DNA of 64,000 bases, taken from assembly GCA_937982565.1 (NCBI GenBank), contig CALJLN010000046.1, positions 124,001-188,000 of the forward strand, given 5' to 3'. A model generated the notes under the pieces. It worked only from the letters and a program-made list of their open reading frames with translations, was not told the origin of the DNA and ran no database searches. Both the position numbers and the translations under genes were made by a program. Below are positions 34,625 to 42,888 of the stretch, piece by piece (within the stretch, counting starts at the first letter, position 1; every line of letters begins with the position of its first letter). This DNA comes from UBA2421 sp002343075. GTDB lineage: Bacteria; Planctomycetota; Phycisphaerae; Tepidisphaerales; Tepidisphaeraceae.

Positions 34625-35878
34625 ATGGCCATCGCTTGGCAACAGCCGTTACCGTCGATTTACAACCAGCTTTCCGCCCCGGAAGTCGCGATTCGCATCC
34701 AATCCGCGCGCGACCATCTTGGCAGCCGTTTGGTCATTCTCGGGCACCATTATCAGCAGGACGGAATTATCGATTTTGCCGATTTTGTGGGCGACAGCTA
34801 CGAACTCTCCCGCAAAGCTGCGCAACAAACAGGCATTGACTACGTTGTGTTCTGCGGCGTGCACTTCATGGCCGAAAGTGCAGATATCCTTACCGATCCG
34901 AGGGTGCGCGTCATCCTCCCCGACCTCGGTGCCGGCTGTTCGATGGCAGATATGGCCAGCCTTGAGCAGACGGAAGAGGCATGGGAACAGCTTTACGGCG
35001 CGCTCGCGGCGGGCCAATCGGTTGTCCCCATCACATACATGAACAGTTCCGCCGCCATCAAGGCATTCGTTGGCGAGCACGGCGGCGCGGTTTGTACGTC
35101 TTCCAACTGCCGAAATGTGCTTGAGTGGGCATTACGGAAATCATCAGCGTCTGACTCCCAGCTTTCGGATGCGGCAGATCGAACTGCAAAGCCCGGCAAT
35201 GACTCACAGGCTATCGGGAAGCCGAAGATCCTGTTTTTCCCCGACCAGCACCTGGGCCGCAATACTGCCTATGCCATGGGCTATCCGCTCGACAAGATGA
35301 TCGTCTGGGACCCACGTCGCGACCTCGGCGGCAATACGGCCGAGCAGATCCGCAATGCCGATTTCATCCTTTGGAAGGGTCATTGCAGCGTCCACGCGCT
35401 CTTTCGACCGGAACATGTGGATGATGTACGAAAAAAGTACCCGGATATGAAGGTAATCGTTCACCCCGAATGTAAGTGGGAGGTTGTGCAGAAGGCCGAC
35501 CTCGCCGGCAGCACGGCTTACATCGTCGATCAGATTCGCAAGGCCACGCCGGGCAGTCAGTGGGCGGTTGGCACGGAGGTGCACCTGATCAACCGGCTGG
35601 CGCGCGAGCACCCGGACCAAAAGATTATCGTGCTCAGCGACTGCCAGTGTCTCTGCACGACGATGTACCGAATCGACCCGCCACACCTTTGCTGGGTGCT
35701 GGAGAACCTGGTGGCCGGGAAAGTCGTCAACGAAATCAAGGTGGACAATCACACGCGGCAGTTCGCGACGATCGCGCTGCAGCGGATGCTCGCAATCAAA
35801 GCGACGGGCACTCCGCCGGCCCGCGCGCGAAGCGAAGACGCAGTCCAGATCTCGACCGATCCTTCAATTGATGACTGA
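34625..35878 (+). CDS. nadA: Quinolinate synthase
   Basis: 417 residues from ATG 34625, with GAGAGGTG 8 bases upstream; the longer frame from 34514 is not supported. Condenses iminoaspartate with dihydroxyacetone phosphate in NAD biosynthesis, using a 4Fe-4S cluster. Motifs: LGHHYQQDGIIDFADFVGDS, GVHFMAESADIL, LPDLGAGCSMADM (cluster Cys), VCTSSNC, HPECKWEVV (cluster Cys), and SDCQCLCTTMYRIDP. It carries an insertion after TSSNC (about residues 175-195) that looks low-complexity. No nadB or nadC is adjacent. It converges with ridA, only 12 bp apart. Confidence 0.95.
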   Translation: MAIAWQQPLPSIYNQLSAPEVAIRIQSARDHLGSRLVILGHHYQQDGIIDFADFVGDSYELSRKAAQQTGIDYVVFCGVHFMAESADILTDPRVRVILPDLGAGCSMADMASLEQTEEAWEQLYGALAAGQSVVPITYMNSSAAIKAFVGEHGGAVCTSSNCRNVLEWALRKSSASDSQLSDAADRTAKPGNDSQAIGKPKILFFPDQHLGRNTAYAMGYPLDKMIVWDPRRDLGGNTAEQIRNADFILWKGHCSVHALFRPEHVDDVRKKYPDMKVIVHPECKWEVVQKADLAGSTAYIVDQIRKATPGSQWAVGTEVHLINRLAREHPDQKIIVLSDCQCLCTTMYRIDPPHLCWVLENLVAGKVVNEIKVDNHTRQFATIALQRMLAIKATGTPPARARSEDAVQISTDPSIDD

Positions 35879-35890
35879 TGGGCGGCGGCC

Positions 35891-36355
35891 TTAGTTGATT
35901 TCAACGAGCATTTCCACCTCAACGGTAGCCCCGAGTGGCAGCGCATTGGTTCCCAGTGCGGCGCGGGCGTGCCTGCCCTGCTCGCCTAGAATCTGCTGCA
36001 ACAAGTCGCTGGCTCCATTGGCCACCTGCGGCTGCTGCGTAAATTCATCATCGCATTGGACAAACACGCCGAGACGCACGACCCGAACGAGCCTGTTCCA
36101 ATCGCCGCCCAACTCGTTGCGAACGATTGAAAGGCCGTTGAGAACACACTGCCGGGCCGCGGCCTGCGCCGCTTCGAGGTTGACCGCCGACGGCACCTTT
36201 CCTGTTGCCATCAGTTGCCCTTCCTTCATAGGAAGCTGCCCGCTGACATAGATGAGGTTGCCCGAGCGCACGCACGGTACATAGCTCGCGACAGGCTTGG
36301 GGGGAGCGGGCCAGACGAGTTGCAATTCGGCGAGTTTCTGATCGATCGGGTGCAT
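35891..36355 (-). CDS. ridA: RidA family enamine/imine deaminase
   Basis: 154 residues from ATG 36353-36355, with AAAGGAA upstream; a longer frame would overlap ilvA. Hydrolyses reactive 2-aminoacrylate and related imines. The segment SGNLIYVSGQLPM, the NGLSIVRNELGGDWNRLVRV part and a C-terminal LGTNALPLGATVEVEMLVEI match the YjgF/TdcF-like branch that is longer than classic RidA; the usual active-site Arg position falls in the C-terminal HARAALGTN part. It follows ilvA by 32 bp on the same strand, which fits, since IlvA produces its imine substrates. Confidence 0.88.
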   Translation of the reverse strand: MHPIDQKLAELQLVWPAPPKPVASYVPCVRSGNLIYVSGQLPMKEGQLMATGKVPSAVNLEAAQAAARQCVLNGLSIVRNELGGDWNRLVRVVRLGVFVQCDDEFTQQPQVANGASDLLQQILGEQGRHARAALGTNALPLGATVEVEMLVEIN

Positions 36356-36387
36356 ATCTGTTCCTTTGCTCGGTAAATACAGTGTGG

Positions 36388-37626
36388 CTACTCTCTCACC
36401 ACAAACCCCGCTTCGCGAAGCGTGGTATACAGTTGTTGTAGATGCTCGCGGTCGGCAGTCTCGACCGTGCATTGCACATTCACATGAGCAATGCTGGGGC
36501 CGGAAAACTCCCGATCATGCGTGACCTGCTTGATACTCGCCCCAGCGCTACTCACAATCTGTGCAAACGCAGCCAGCCCACCCGGCCGATCGCTGATGGT
36601 GGCAGTAAATCTTGCCAGACGGCCGTCGGTGGCCAGACCTTTTTCAATCACGCGACCGAGCACCACTGGATCGATGTTCCCGCCGCAGAGCGTGAGCACG
36701 ACCGTTTTGCCGCGCAGTTGTGGGAACCGGCCACTCATTAGCGCCGCCAGCGGGGCAGCAGCGGCGCCTTCCACGACTGCTTTCTCAAGTTCCACCAGTC
36801 TTAGCACGGCAAGCGAAAGTTGCTCTTCCGACGCAAGTATGACCTCGTCGGCATGCCGCCGGATCAAATCAAATGGCAGCCGGCCCACGCGGCCCACCGC
36901 CAAGCCGTCGGCAAGCGTAGGACACGGCGCGACGTCGCAAGGCCCTCCAGCCTTTACCGCAGAGGTGAAGCTTGGCATGTTCGCCGCCTCGACACCATAC
37001 ACCGCCACCGCGGGCTTCATCGTCTTCACGGCCAGCGCGATGCCCGCCAGCAATCCCCCGCCGCCCACAGGTGCAATAATGGCCTCCACGCCCGGCACCT
37101 GCTCCATGATCTCCAGCCCCGCCGTCCCTTGTCCGGCGACAATCTGTGGATTATCAAAGCCGTGGATGTAAGTGAGACTCTCACTGTCGGCCAGCGACAG
37201 GGCATGCTCCCGCGCTTCCAGAAAGCTGTCGCCATGTAGGATAACTTTCGCCCCAAGCCGCCGACACGTGGACGATTTGATGATCGGCGCGAATCGAGGC
37301 ATGACCACCGTCACCGGAATGTGCAGAAGCTGCCCGTGATACGCCAGGCCCAGAGCGTGGTTACCCGCGCTCTGAGTCACAACGCCCTGCGTCCGCTGGG
37401 CTTCTGTGAGCTGTAGCAGCGCATTTCGCGCGCCACGCTCCTTGAAACTGCCCGTTCGCTGAAGATAGTCGAGCTTGCAAAAGACGCGTGAGCCAGTCAG
37501 TTCTGAAAGCGGAATGGATTCCGGGCAGGGCGTGACCGCCACGCCGCCGGCAATCCGCTGGCGGGCAGTGACGATATCCGCGAGCGACACTTGGCTGGCG
37601 GCGTTGGCAGAGTTGCTTGCGTCCAT
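36388..37626 (-). CDS. ilvA: Threonine ammonia-lyase
   Basis: 412 residues from ATG 37624-37626. PLP enzyme deaminating threonine to 2-oxobutyrate. PLP Lys in RTGSFKERGARNAL, the glycine loop IAPVGGGGLLAGIAL, and the TLCGGNIDP cofactor segment are present. The last 80 residues form one ACT domain (FTATISDRPGGLAAFAQIV), as in the TdcB-like/short IlvA class that has a single regulatory domain. The genes on either side, ridA and a Nudix hydrolase, are closely spaced on the same strand. Confidence 0.93.
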   Translation of the reverse strand: MDASNSANAASQVSLADIVTARQRIAGGVAVTPCPESIPLSELTGSRVFCKLDYLQRTGSFKERGARNALLQLTEAQRTQGVVTQSAGNHALGLAYHGQLLHIPVTVVMPRFAPIIKSSTCRRLGAKVILHGDSFLEAREHALSLADSESLTYIHGFDNPQIVAGQGTAGLEIMEQVPGVEAIIAPVGGGGLLAGIALAVKTMKPAVAVYGVEAANMPSFTSAVKAGGPCDVAPCPTLADGLAVGRVGRLPFDLIRRHADEVILASEEQLSLAVLRLVELEKAVVEGAAAAPLAALMSGRFPQLRGKTVVLTLCGGNIDPVVLGRVIEKGLATDGRLARFTATISDRPGGLAAFAQIVSSAGASIKQVTHDREFSGPSIAHVNVQCTVETADREHLQQLYTTLREAGFVVRE

Positions 37627-37645
37627 TATCTCGGAACCGATTCTA

Positions 37646-38119
37646 CTAAAGCGGAAGGTCAATTCGCAAGAAACGCCGCACCGGCGAGTCGGTGGGAAGA
37701 ATTTCGTTCACAATTTCGTCGATCGCGGCGCGGTCGGTGGGCCAGAGCCACGCTCCGTTGCTTCGGTCCCGCCGGACCCATCGATAATCCGTGTGTTCCA
37801 TGTTGAGCGCAACGCTAACGTCGTGCGGCACCATGGCGCAAAAGCCTGGCACCACATAAGTTGTGTCATTATGCGGGGTGTAGAACGACCGCGCCGTGGG
37901 CAATCGATAGAACTCAGCCGCGGAGATGCCCGCTTCCTCGCGCAGTTCACGAAGCGCCGCCATCGGGGCAGTTTCGCCGGGTTCAACCGAGCCATAGACA
38001 GTTGACCAGGTGCCCGCCATATACACGCCTTCGCGCCGCCGAAGCTGCAAGAAATCATGCGATTTCCCCGCCGCCGGGCGAACAACATAGACTGCGATGA
38101 TAAGATTGCTCAGAGGCAT
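37646..38119 (-). CDS. Nudix hydrolase
   Basis: 157 residues. A complete Nudix box, G-x5-E-x7-REL-x-EE-x-GI, is present as GSVEPGETAPMAALRELREE followed by AGI, so Mg2+-dependent cleavage of a nucleoside diphosphate-linked substrate is likely. The substrate cannot be read. DYRWVRRDRSNGAWLWPTD near the C-terminus recalls dATP/dihydroneopterin-type Nudix enzymes. Its start follows the dprA stop by 2 bp, and ilvA starts 19 bp after its stop, in a tight operon aroB-dprA-nudix-ilvA-ridA. Confidence 0.9.
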   Translation of the reverse strand: MPLSNLIIAVYVVRPAAGKSHDFLQLRRREGVYMAGTWSTVYGSVEPGETAPMAALRELREEAGISAAEFYRLPTARSFYTPHNDTTYVVPGFCAMVPHDVSVALNMEHTDYRWVRRDRSNGAWLWPTDRAAIDEIVNEILPTDSPVRRFLRIDLPL

Positions 38120-38121
38120 GG

Positions 38122-39294
38122 TTATCGCTTTGAGAATCGTGTCGCATCCACCTTGCGAATCAGCCCTTTCAGCGTCATCAGCGTCAGTTCCTGCATCACC
38201 ACCTGCGCCGCAAGACCGGTTTCGTTAATGATCGCATCGGCGTCCAACTCTGCACCATCGACAGCCCCGAGAATCCGCTGCCGTGCGTTGCTTAGTTCAG
38301 TCTTGGGCGAAGTGACCGCAGCGCGCACTGCCGCATCTACTTCAATGCCGGGACGGTCGGCTTCGGATTCCGCGTCAAAAAGCGTGGGCTGGGTTGCGCT
38401 GACAGGCAGCGGGCTAAGTCCTTCAAGAATATCTTCCAACCGGGTGACCAGCGTCGCGCCATCGCGGATGAGTTGGTGCGGCCCCGCACTCATGGCGTTA
38501 TCAACCCGGCCCGGAAGCGCAAAGACGGTACGGCCATGATCATCGACTGCCTGGCGGGCGGTAATGAGCGCCCCGGATCGCACATCCGCCTCGACGACGA
38601 GCACCCCGCGGGACATCCCGCTGATCAGGCGGTTGCGCCGGGGAAAGTTTTCGGCACGCGGTTCAGTGCCCATGGGATACTCGCTCACGACGGCGCCGCG
38701 ACCGTCGCGGGCGATCTCCAGGAAAAGTTGGGCGTTTTCCGGCGGATACGCTACATCAACTCCGCAGCCCAGAACCGCGATTGTACGACCATTCAAGGGC
38801 TGCAATGCGCCACGATGGGCGGCGGAGTCGATGCCTCGCGCCCCGCCCGACACCACGCACACGCCGGCCCCGGCGAGCAACGCCCCGAACCGCTCAGCCT
38901 GCTCTCGCCCGTAAATGCTGCACTTGCGACTACCAACAATCGCCACCGCGTGTAGATCGCGAGGCTCTAGCGTGCCCCGCACATACAAAACCAGCGGCGG
39001 GTCGGGGATTTCCTTGAGCAACAGCGGGTAGGGCTCGTCCTCCATGCAGAAAATCTGCACGCCCGCAGCCGCAGCTTTCTCAAGTTCGCGCGCGGCAGCG
39101 GAAGCACCGCTACCCAGCGAGTCGGCAATCCCGTTCGCCGCAGCGGTGCCGATACCTTCCACGGTTCGAAGTAACGCCACATTCGCCGAGCAGGCAGCCG
39201 CAACCGAGCCGGCCTTTTCGATCAGCCGGCGCGCAAGTATCGGCCCGATGCCTTTTGTCAGCGATAGCTGCAACCAATGGCGCACGTCGGACAT
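38122..39294 (-). CDS. dprA: DNA-processing protein DprA
   Basis: 390 residues from ATG 39292-39294 (GAGGA nearby); a start at 39333 would overlap aroB by 32 bp. Loads RecA on incoming single-stranded DNA in transformation. Domains: N-terminal helix-hairpin-helix (LTKGIGPILARRLIEKAG), Rossmann fold with AIVGSRKCSIYGREQAERFG and VVSGGARGIDSAAHRGAL and PRRNRLISGMSRGVLVVEA, and a C-terminal winged helix (DADAIINETGLAAQVVMQEL). The domain set is complete, which suggests that natural DNA uptake is at least possible. The gene is 7 bp after aroB. Confidence 0.93.
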   Translation of the reverse strand: MSDVRHWLQLSLTKGIGPILARRLIEKAGSVAAACSANVALLRTVEGIGTAAANGIADSLGSGASAAARELEKAAAAGVQIFCMEDEPYPLLLKEIPDPPLVLYVRGTLEPRDLHAVAIVGSRKCSIYGREQAERFGALLAGAGVCVVSGGARGIDSAAHRGALQPLNGRTIAVLGCGVDVAYPPENAQLFLEIARDGRGAVVSEYPMGTEPRAENFPRRNRLISGMSRGVLVVEADVRSGALITARQAVDDHGRTVFALPGRVDNAMSAGPHQLIRDGATLVTRLEDILEGLSPLPVSATQPTLFDAESEADRPGIEVDAAVRAAVTSPKTELSNARQRILGAVDGAELDADAIINETGLAAQVVMQELTLMTLKGLIRKVDATRFSKR

Positions 39295-39301
39295 GTCATC
39301 C

Positions 39302-40387
39302 TCATTCGCTTCGCAGGCTGTTGATGGCTTCAAGAATCAGGTCGCGCGAGACATCCTCCCGCACCGTCGCGGCGCCCAGGCCCTGGGGAATGACAATCTT
39401 GAGGCCGCCGCCGCTCGCCTTTTTGTCGTGAAGCATGGCGCTGTAGAGCACGGTCTCATCAAGATCAAGCCCGGTTGTGGGCAGTCCCGCCCGGCCAAGC
39501 AGAGCTACAATTCGCCGGCGGTCGGCTTCGTCCAGCGCGCCGAGCCTTGCCGCGACGTGCGCCGCGGCGCAGATTCCCAGGGACACTGCCTCTCCGTGCG
39601 CGTACTCATGTTGGCTGACGGTTTCAATCGCGTGTCCAAAGGTGTGCCCGAGATTCAGATGGGCGCGCTCGCCGCGCTCAAAAACGTCGGATTGAACCAC
39701 GCGCGCCTTGGTCGCCACATTTCTCCCGATGAATGTCGTCAGGTAATCAATATCGCGATCCAGCAGGCGCGGCAGATTCTCTTCAAGCTCGGCAAGAAGC
39801 GGCGCGTCTCGGATGATTGCGTGTTTAATGCACTCGGCAAGGCCGTTGCAAAACTCTCTTTGCGGCAGCGAACGGAGCACAGTCGGATCGCAGTAAACCA
39901 CCTCGGGCTGCTTGAACGCGCCCACCATGTTCTTGAACGACCCATGATTCACCCCGACCTTCCCGCCGACGGATGAATCGACCATGGCAAGCAAGGTGGT
40001 CGGGATTTGCACCAGCGGCACGCCGCGCAGGACAGTCGCCGCGACAAAGCCGGCAAGGTCGCCCGTCACCCCCCCGCCAAGCGCAATGATGGGTGTGCCG
40101 CGGTCGATCCGTGCGTTGAGAAAGACGTCGTAAGCCTCCCGCACGCGGTCGAGCGATTTGTTCCCTTCACCGCTTGGCAAAACATATCGATAAAACGAAA
40201 ATCGAGGCGGAAACGACGCCTCGACGACCGGCCACACACTCGTTTCAATCGAACGATCAAGCACCACCCCCACACCGCGGCAGCCAAGCCGGGAGACCAA
40301 ATCGCCACCCACGCGCGCGAGCAGACCCGGTTCGACCACGACGTCATACGGCGCGTCGCCCACCTTCACATTGACAATCTCAGCCAT
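39302..40387 (-). CDS. aroB: 3-dehydroquinate synthase
   Basis: 361 residues. Converts DAHP to 3-dehydroquinate in the shikimate pathway with NAD and a metal. Motifs: SGEGNKSLDRVREAYD, ALGGGVTGDLAGFVAATVLRG, PTTLLAMVDSSVGGKVGVNH, then the metal ligands in AECIKHAII, LNLGHTFGHAIE and EYAHGEAVSLG. The start is given as ATG 40385-40387; a GTG directly before it (40388-40390) is equally possible and neither has a clear ribosome site. First gene of the operon running to ridA. Confidence 0.95.
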   Translation of the reverse strand: MAEIVNVKVGDAPYDVVVEPGLLARVGGDLVSRLGCRGVGVVLDRSIETSVWPVVEASFPPRFSFYRYVLPSGEGNKSLDRVREAYDVFLNARIDRGTPIIALGGGVTGDLAGFVAATVLRGVPLVQIPTTLLAMVDSSVGGKVGVNHGSFKNMVGAFKQPEVVYCDPTVLRSLPQREFCNGLAECIKHAIIRDAPLLAELEENLPRLLDRDIDYLTTFIGRNVATKARVVQSDVFERGERAHLNLGHTFGHAIETVSQHEYAHGEAVSLGICAAAHVAARLGALDEADRRRIVALLGRAGLPTTGLDLDETVLYSAMLHDKKASGGGLKIVIPQGLGAATVREDVSRDLILEAINSLRSE

Positions 40388-40435
40388 CACGCGACATTGT
40401 ACGGATTCCCCCGCCGCCCGCGACGAGGGAAGACT

Positions 40436-40762
40436 TTAGGTAAACAGCGCCTCAACCCTCGCGGCACAGATAAAGTCGTTTACACTCAAGCCGTTGACCG
40501 TGTGCGTGCTGTAGCTGACAGTGACCTTGCTATAACCCAGATTGATATCAGGGTGATGGTCCTGCCGGTGGCTGATCCAGACGACTGCATTGGCAAAGGC
40601 CCCGGACTCGTAGTGATTTGCGAACGAAAAGGTCTTGGTCAGCTTCCCCCTCTCAACCGCCCAGCCGGGCAACCTGGCGAGGTGCTGGCCAACCTCTTCA
40701 TTCGTGAAGGCCGGGGTGCCTTCGGGGATGTGACCACAGGTTTGTCTCGATAGTTCCATCAT
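40436..40762 (-). CDS. phhB: Pterin-4a-carbinolamine dehydratase
   Basis: 108 residues from ATG 40760-40762, chosen because AAGGAG lies 6 bases upstream; longer in-frame starts exist to 40873. Dehydrates 4a-hydroxytetrahydrobiopterin, or acts in pterin recycling. The core motif HHPDINLGYSKVTVSYSTHT then GLSVNDFICA matches the family pattern (HHP.....Y..V.V...TH..GLT..D), including the catalytic His pair. It diverges from the phosphatase gene at 40851 and lies upstream of aroB on the same strand. Confidence 0.92.
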   Translation of the reverse strand: MMELSRQTCGHIPEGTPAFTNEEVGQHLARLPGWAVERGKLTKTFSFANHYESGAFANAVVWISHRQDHHPDINLGYSKVTVSYSTHTVNGLSVNDFICAARVEALFT

Positions 40763-40850
40763 CGGCTGCTCCTTTGTCGTCATTGGCGCGCCGCCCATTT
40801 GACGAGTGTAGGCGGGTTGCGGGTAGACTGTCGCGTTGCAGAGACCACCC

Positions 40851-41678
40851 ATGCGCTGGATTGTAGGTGACATTCACGGCTGCGCGCGCCCACTGGATAG
40901 ATTGATCCGTGAGGTCAATGCGCGCGACAGCGATGCCTTCTTTTTCTTCGTTGGCGACTATTTCAACCGCGGGCCCGATAGCCGGGCAGTGCTTGATCGA
41001 CTGGTTACCCTGAAGAACGCCCGCTTTTGCCGCGGAAATCATGATAACGTCCTTGACCTGCTGCTTAACAAACAATGTTATGACGTCCGACTTGACATGA
41101 TGCACGCGCATCACCTCTTCAATTCTTTTCTGGATGCCGGGCTTGATCGTACCCTGATCAGTTACGGGATCGACCTCGCGGAGGTGTATGAGCTCGCGGT
41201 CGACTGGAGCTTTACCCGCCTTGACGACCTGCTGGCGGTCGTCCCCGACTCTCACCGCAGGTTTGTTCGCCGGCTGGAGCCTGTCATAGAGCATGATGAC
41301 CTGTTCATCATGCACGCACGGCTGCCCCCCGAACAGCCCGACGGGCCCGACCTGCTCGTGGACGTGTTGCAGTCCAGCCGACCGTTGCGGCACCAGGCGA
41401 TCTGGGGACGATACAAGCGGTCCGAGATCGAAGGCCCAAAGGCGTGGCGGCGGCGCGGATTTTTCGGGCATACGCCTGTTTCATTTTACCAGCACGATCG
41501 CGGGGAGCCGGTGCTGCCGATCATTGGCGAGCAAATGGTACTGCTCGACACCGCCATCGCGCTCGGAATGGACGGCAGGTTAACCGCCTACTGTGCCGAC
41601 ACCGATCGATACCTGCAGGTGGATCGTCAACTCGACGCGATCGAGCTAAGTTCCGGGCAGGTGTTGCGACATGCCTGA
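40851..41678 (+). CDS. Calcineurin-like metallophosphatase
   Basis: 275 residues. The N-terminus MRWIVGDIHGC, then FVGDYFNRGPDSRAV, CRGNHDNVL and GFFGHTPVSFY give the full PPP-type metal-binding set (D-x-H, GD-x2-xRG, GNHD, GH). It resembles bacterial serine/threonine protein phosphatases and Ap4A hydrolases (PrpA/ApaH-like); which one cannot be decided. The ATG at 40851 is preferred over an upstream start at 40836 because the phosphatase core begins at once. It overlaps trmL by 8 bp. Confidence 0.88.
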   Translation: MRWIVGDIHGCARPLDRLIREVNARDSDAFFFFVGDYFNRGPDSRAVLDRLVTLKNARFCRGNHDNVLDLLLNKQCYDVRLDMMHAHHLFNSFLDAGLDRTLISYGIDLAEVYELAVDWSFTRLDDLLAVVPDSHRRFVRRLEPVIEHDDLFIMHARLPPEQPDGPDLLVDVLQSSRPLRHQAIWGRYKRSEIEGPKAWRRRGFFGHTPVSFYQHDRGEPVLPIIGEQMVLLDTAIALGMDGRLTAYCADTDRYLQVDRQLDAIELSSGQVLRHA

Positions 41679-42147
41679 CCTTGCACCACACGGCATTGAA
41701 GTGGCGCTCGTCCACCCACAAATCGCACCAAACACTGGCAACGTCGCCCGGCTCTGCGTGGCGACCGGCACCCCTCTGCACTTGGTCAAACCGCTCGGCT
41801 TTCAACTCGACGACCGGCAGATCCGCCGAAGTGCCATGGACTACTGGCCGCGGTTGAGATTGACGCTTCATGACGATTTGAGCACTTTTCGGGAGGCGAT
41901 GGCCGCCCGGCGGATCTGGTTGTTTGACTCGTCTGGAGCAGTTGGGCTTTGGAATGCCCAGTTTTTGAACGGCGACGTCCTGGTTTTCGGCAGTGAGACC
42001 GCCGGCCTTCCCTCAGCGTGGCTCTCGGCCGAGACCGAACGGGTGATCCGCATACCTCAAGTGCCGGGCGAGCGATGTCTGAATCTCGCAACCTCAGTTG
42101 GCATAGCCACTTACGACGCAATCCGACGCGTGCAAGTCGCAGAATGA
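41671..42147 (+). CDS. trmL: tRNA (cytidine/uridine-34-2'-O)-methyltransferase TrmL
   Basis: 158 residues, family-typical. SPOUT (SpoU) fold enzyme that methylates the wobble ribose of tRNA-Leu using SAM. Motif 1 HPQIAPNTGNVARLC, motif 2 VLVFGSETAGLPSAWL, and motif 3 IPQVPGERCLNLATSVGIATY with the trefoil-knot residues are all intact. Its ATG lies 8 bp inside the phosphatase gene, implying coupled translation. Confidence 0.95.
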   Translation: MPDLAPHGIEVALVHPQIAPNTGNVARLCVATGTPLHLVKPLGFQLDDRQIRRSAMDYWPRLRLTLHDDLSTFREAMAARRIWLFDSSGAVGLWNAQFLNGDVLVFGSETAGLPSAWLSAETERVIRIPQVPGERCLNLATSVGIATYDAIRRVQVAE

Positions 42148-42357
42148 GGGCAACCCCGATTGGCTAACTGTCCCATCTGCTCACAATTCTGCCTGTTGTC
42201 GGCAGGCGACTGTTCGCCCGTGTTCGGGCATGGCACGCCATTTGTTAGACCGGCCCTCGGACGAAGTGCGTCCGAACCGCTGGCGCAACCGTAAGTTCGC
42301 CAAGGTGGACGAGACGGCCGAGTGATCGGCGGGAGCGAGGAGGAGAGAGAAGCACCG

Positions 42358-42825
42358 ATGTTGTATTGCACTCGCCAATGGCGAAGTGGCTGGCTTTGGG
42401 TCTTAGCCTTTGTGGCTACCACCACCGCAACCAATGCCGCGTTTACCTCGCTGGCAAACGACAATCTCATGGAAGACTCCCCACTGTCGACTTTGACGCT
42501 GTTGCCCGCAGCTGACTCCGCACTTGCATTGACTCCATTCCCGCAGGTCGCTGGACCGAGCTTTGCGACGGTGGCGGCGGCAGCCACCTCACCCGTCACG
42601 GCGGAGGGGATTGTTGCCGGATCGGCCGGTCAAGCATGGCTGGCCCCCGTGTCGAGTGACTTCGGTCTGCACTATCGGTCGTCAGCAACTCCGACTCCCC
42701 CGGCAGTGGATGCCCGGCGGACGGCGGTGTCTGTTCCGCTCCCCGCGCTCGGAATCGCCCAGCTTATCCTCTTTGCGGGCACTGCAGCGTTGTTTGGGAA
42801 GCGCATTTCGGGGCTTCGGCGCTGA
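42358..42825 (+). CDS. Exported hypothetical protein with VPLPA-like C-terminal anchor
   Basis: 155 residues from ATG 42358, with purine-rich GGAGGAGAGAGAAG upstream. An N-terminal signal helix (GWLWVLAFVATTTATNAA) is followed by an Ala/Thr/Ser/Pro-rich low-complexity middle. The C-terminus reads VSVPLPALGIAQLILFAGTA then FGKRISGLRR: a VPLPA box, a hydrophobic helix and a basic tail, the layout of PEP-CTERM/VPLPA-CTERM exosortase sorting signals. No exosortase is in the window. The 210 bp before it hold no credible gene. Function unknown. Confidence 0.5.
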   Translation: MLYCTRQWRSGWLWVLAFVATTTATNAAFTSLANDNLMEDSPLSTLTLLPAADSALALTPFPQVAGPSFATVAAAATSPVTAEGIVAGSAGQAWLAPVSSDFGLHYRSSATPTPPAVDARRTAVSVPLPALGIAQLILFAGTAALFGKRISGLRR

Positions 42826-42888
42826 TCCAACCGGGTAACCCGAGCAGAATTTGCCGCGACGCGTTCCATTCGGATAATTGTGATCCTT

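Noticed and set aside
42152..42321. Cys-containing short frame (LANCPICSQFCLL...) after trmL, possible zinc-ribbon peptide
   Set aside because: The cysteine spacing does not complete a zinc ribbon and the frame has only a TTG start without a ribosome site; a frameshifted remnant cannot be excluded.
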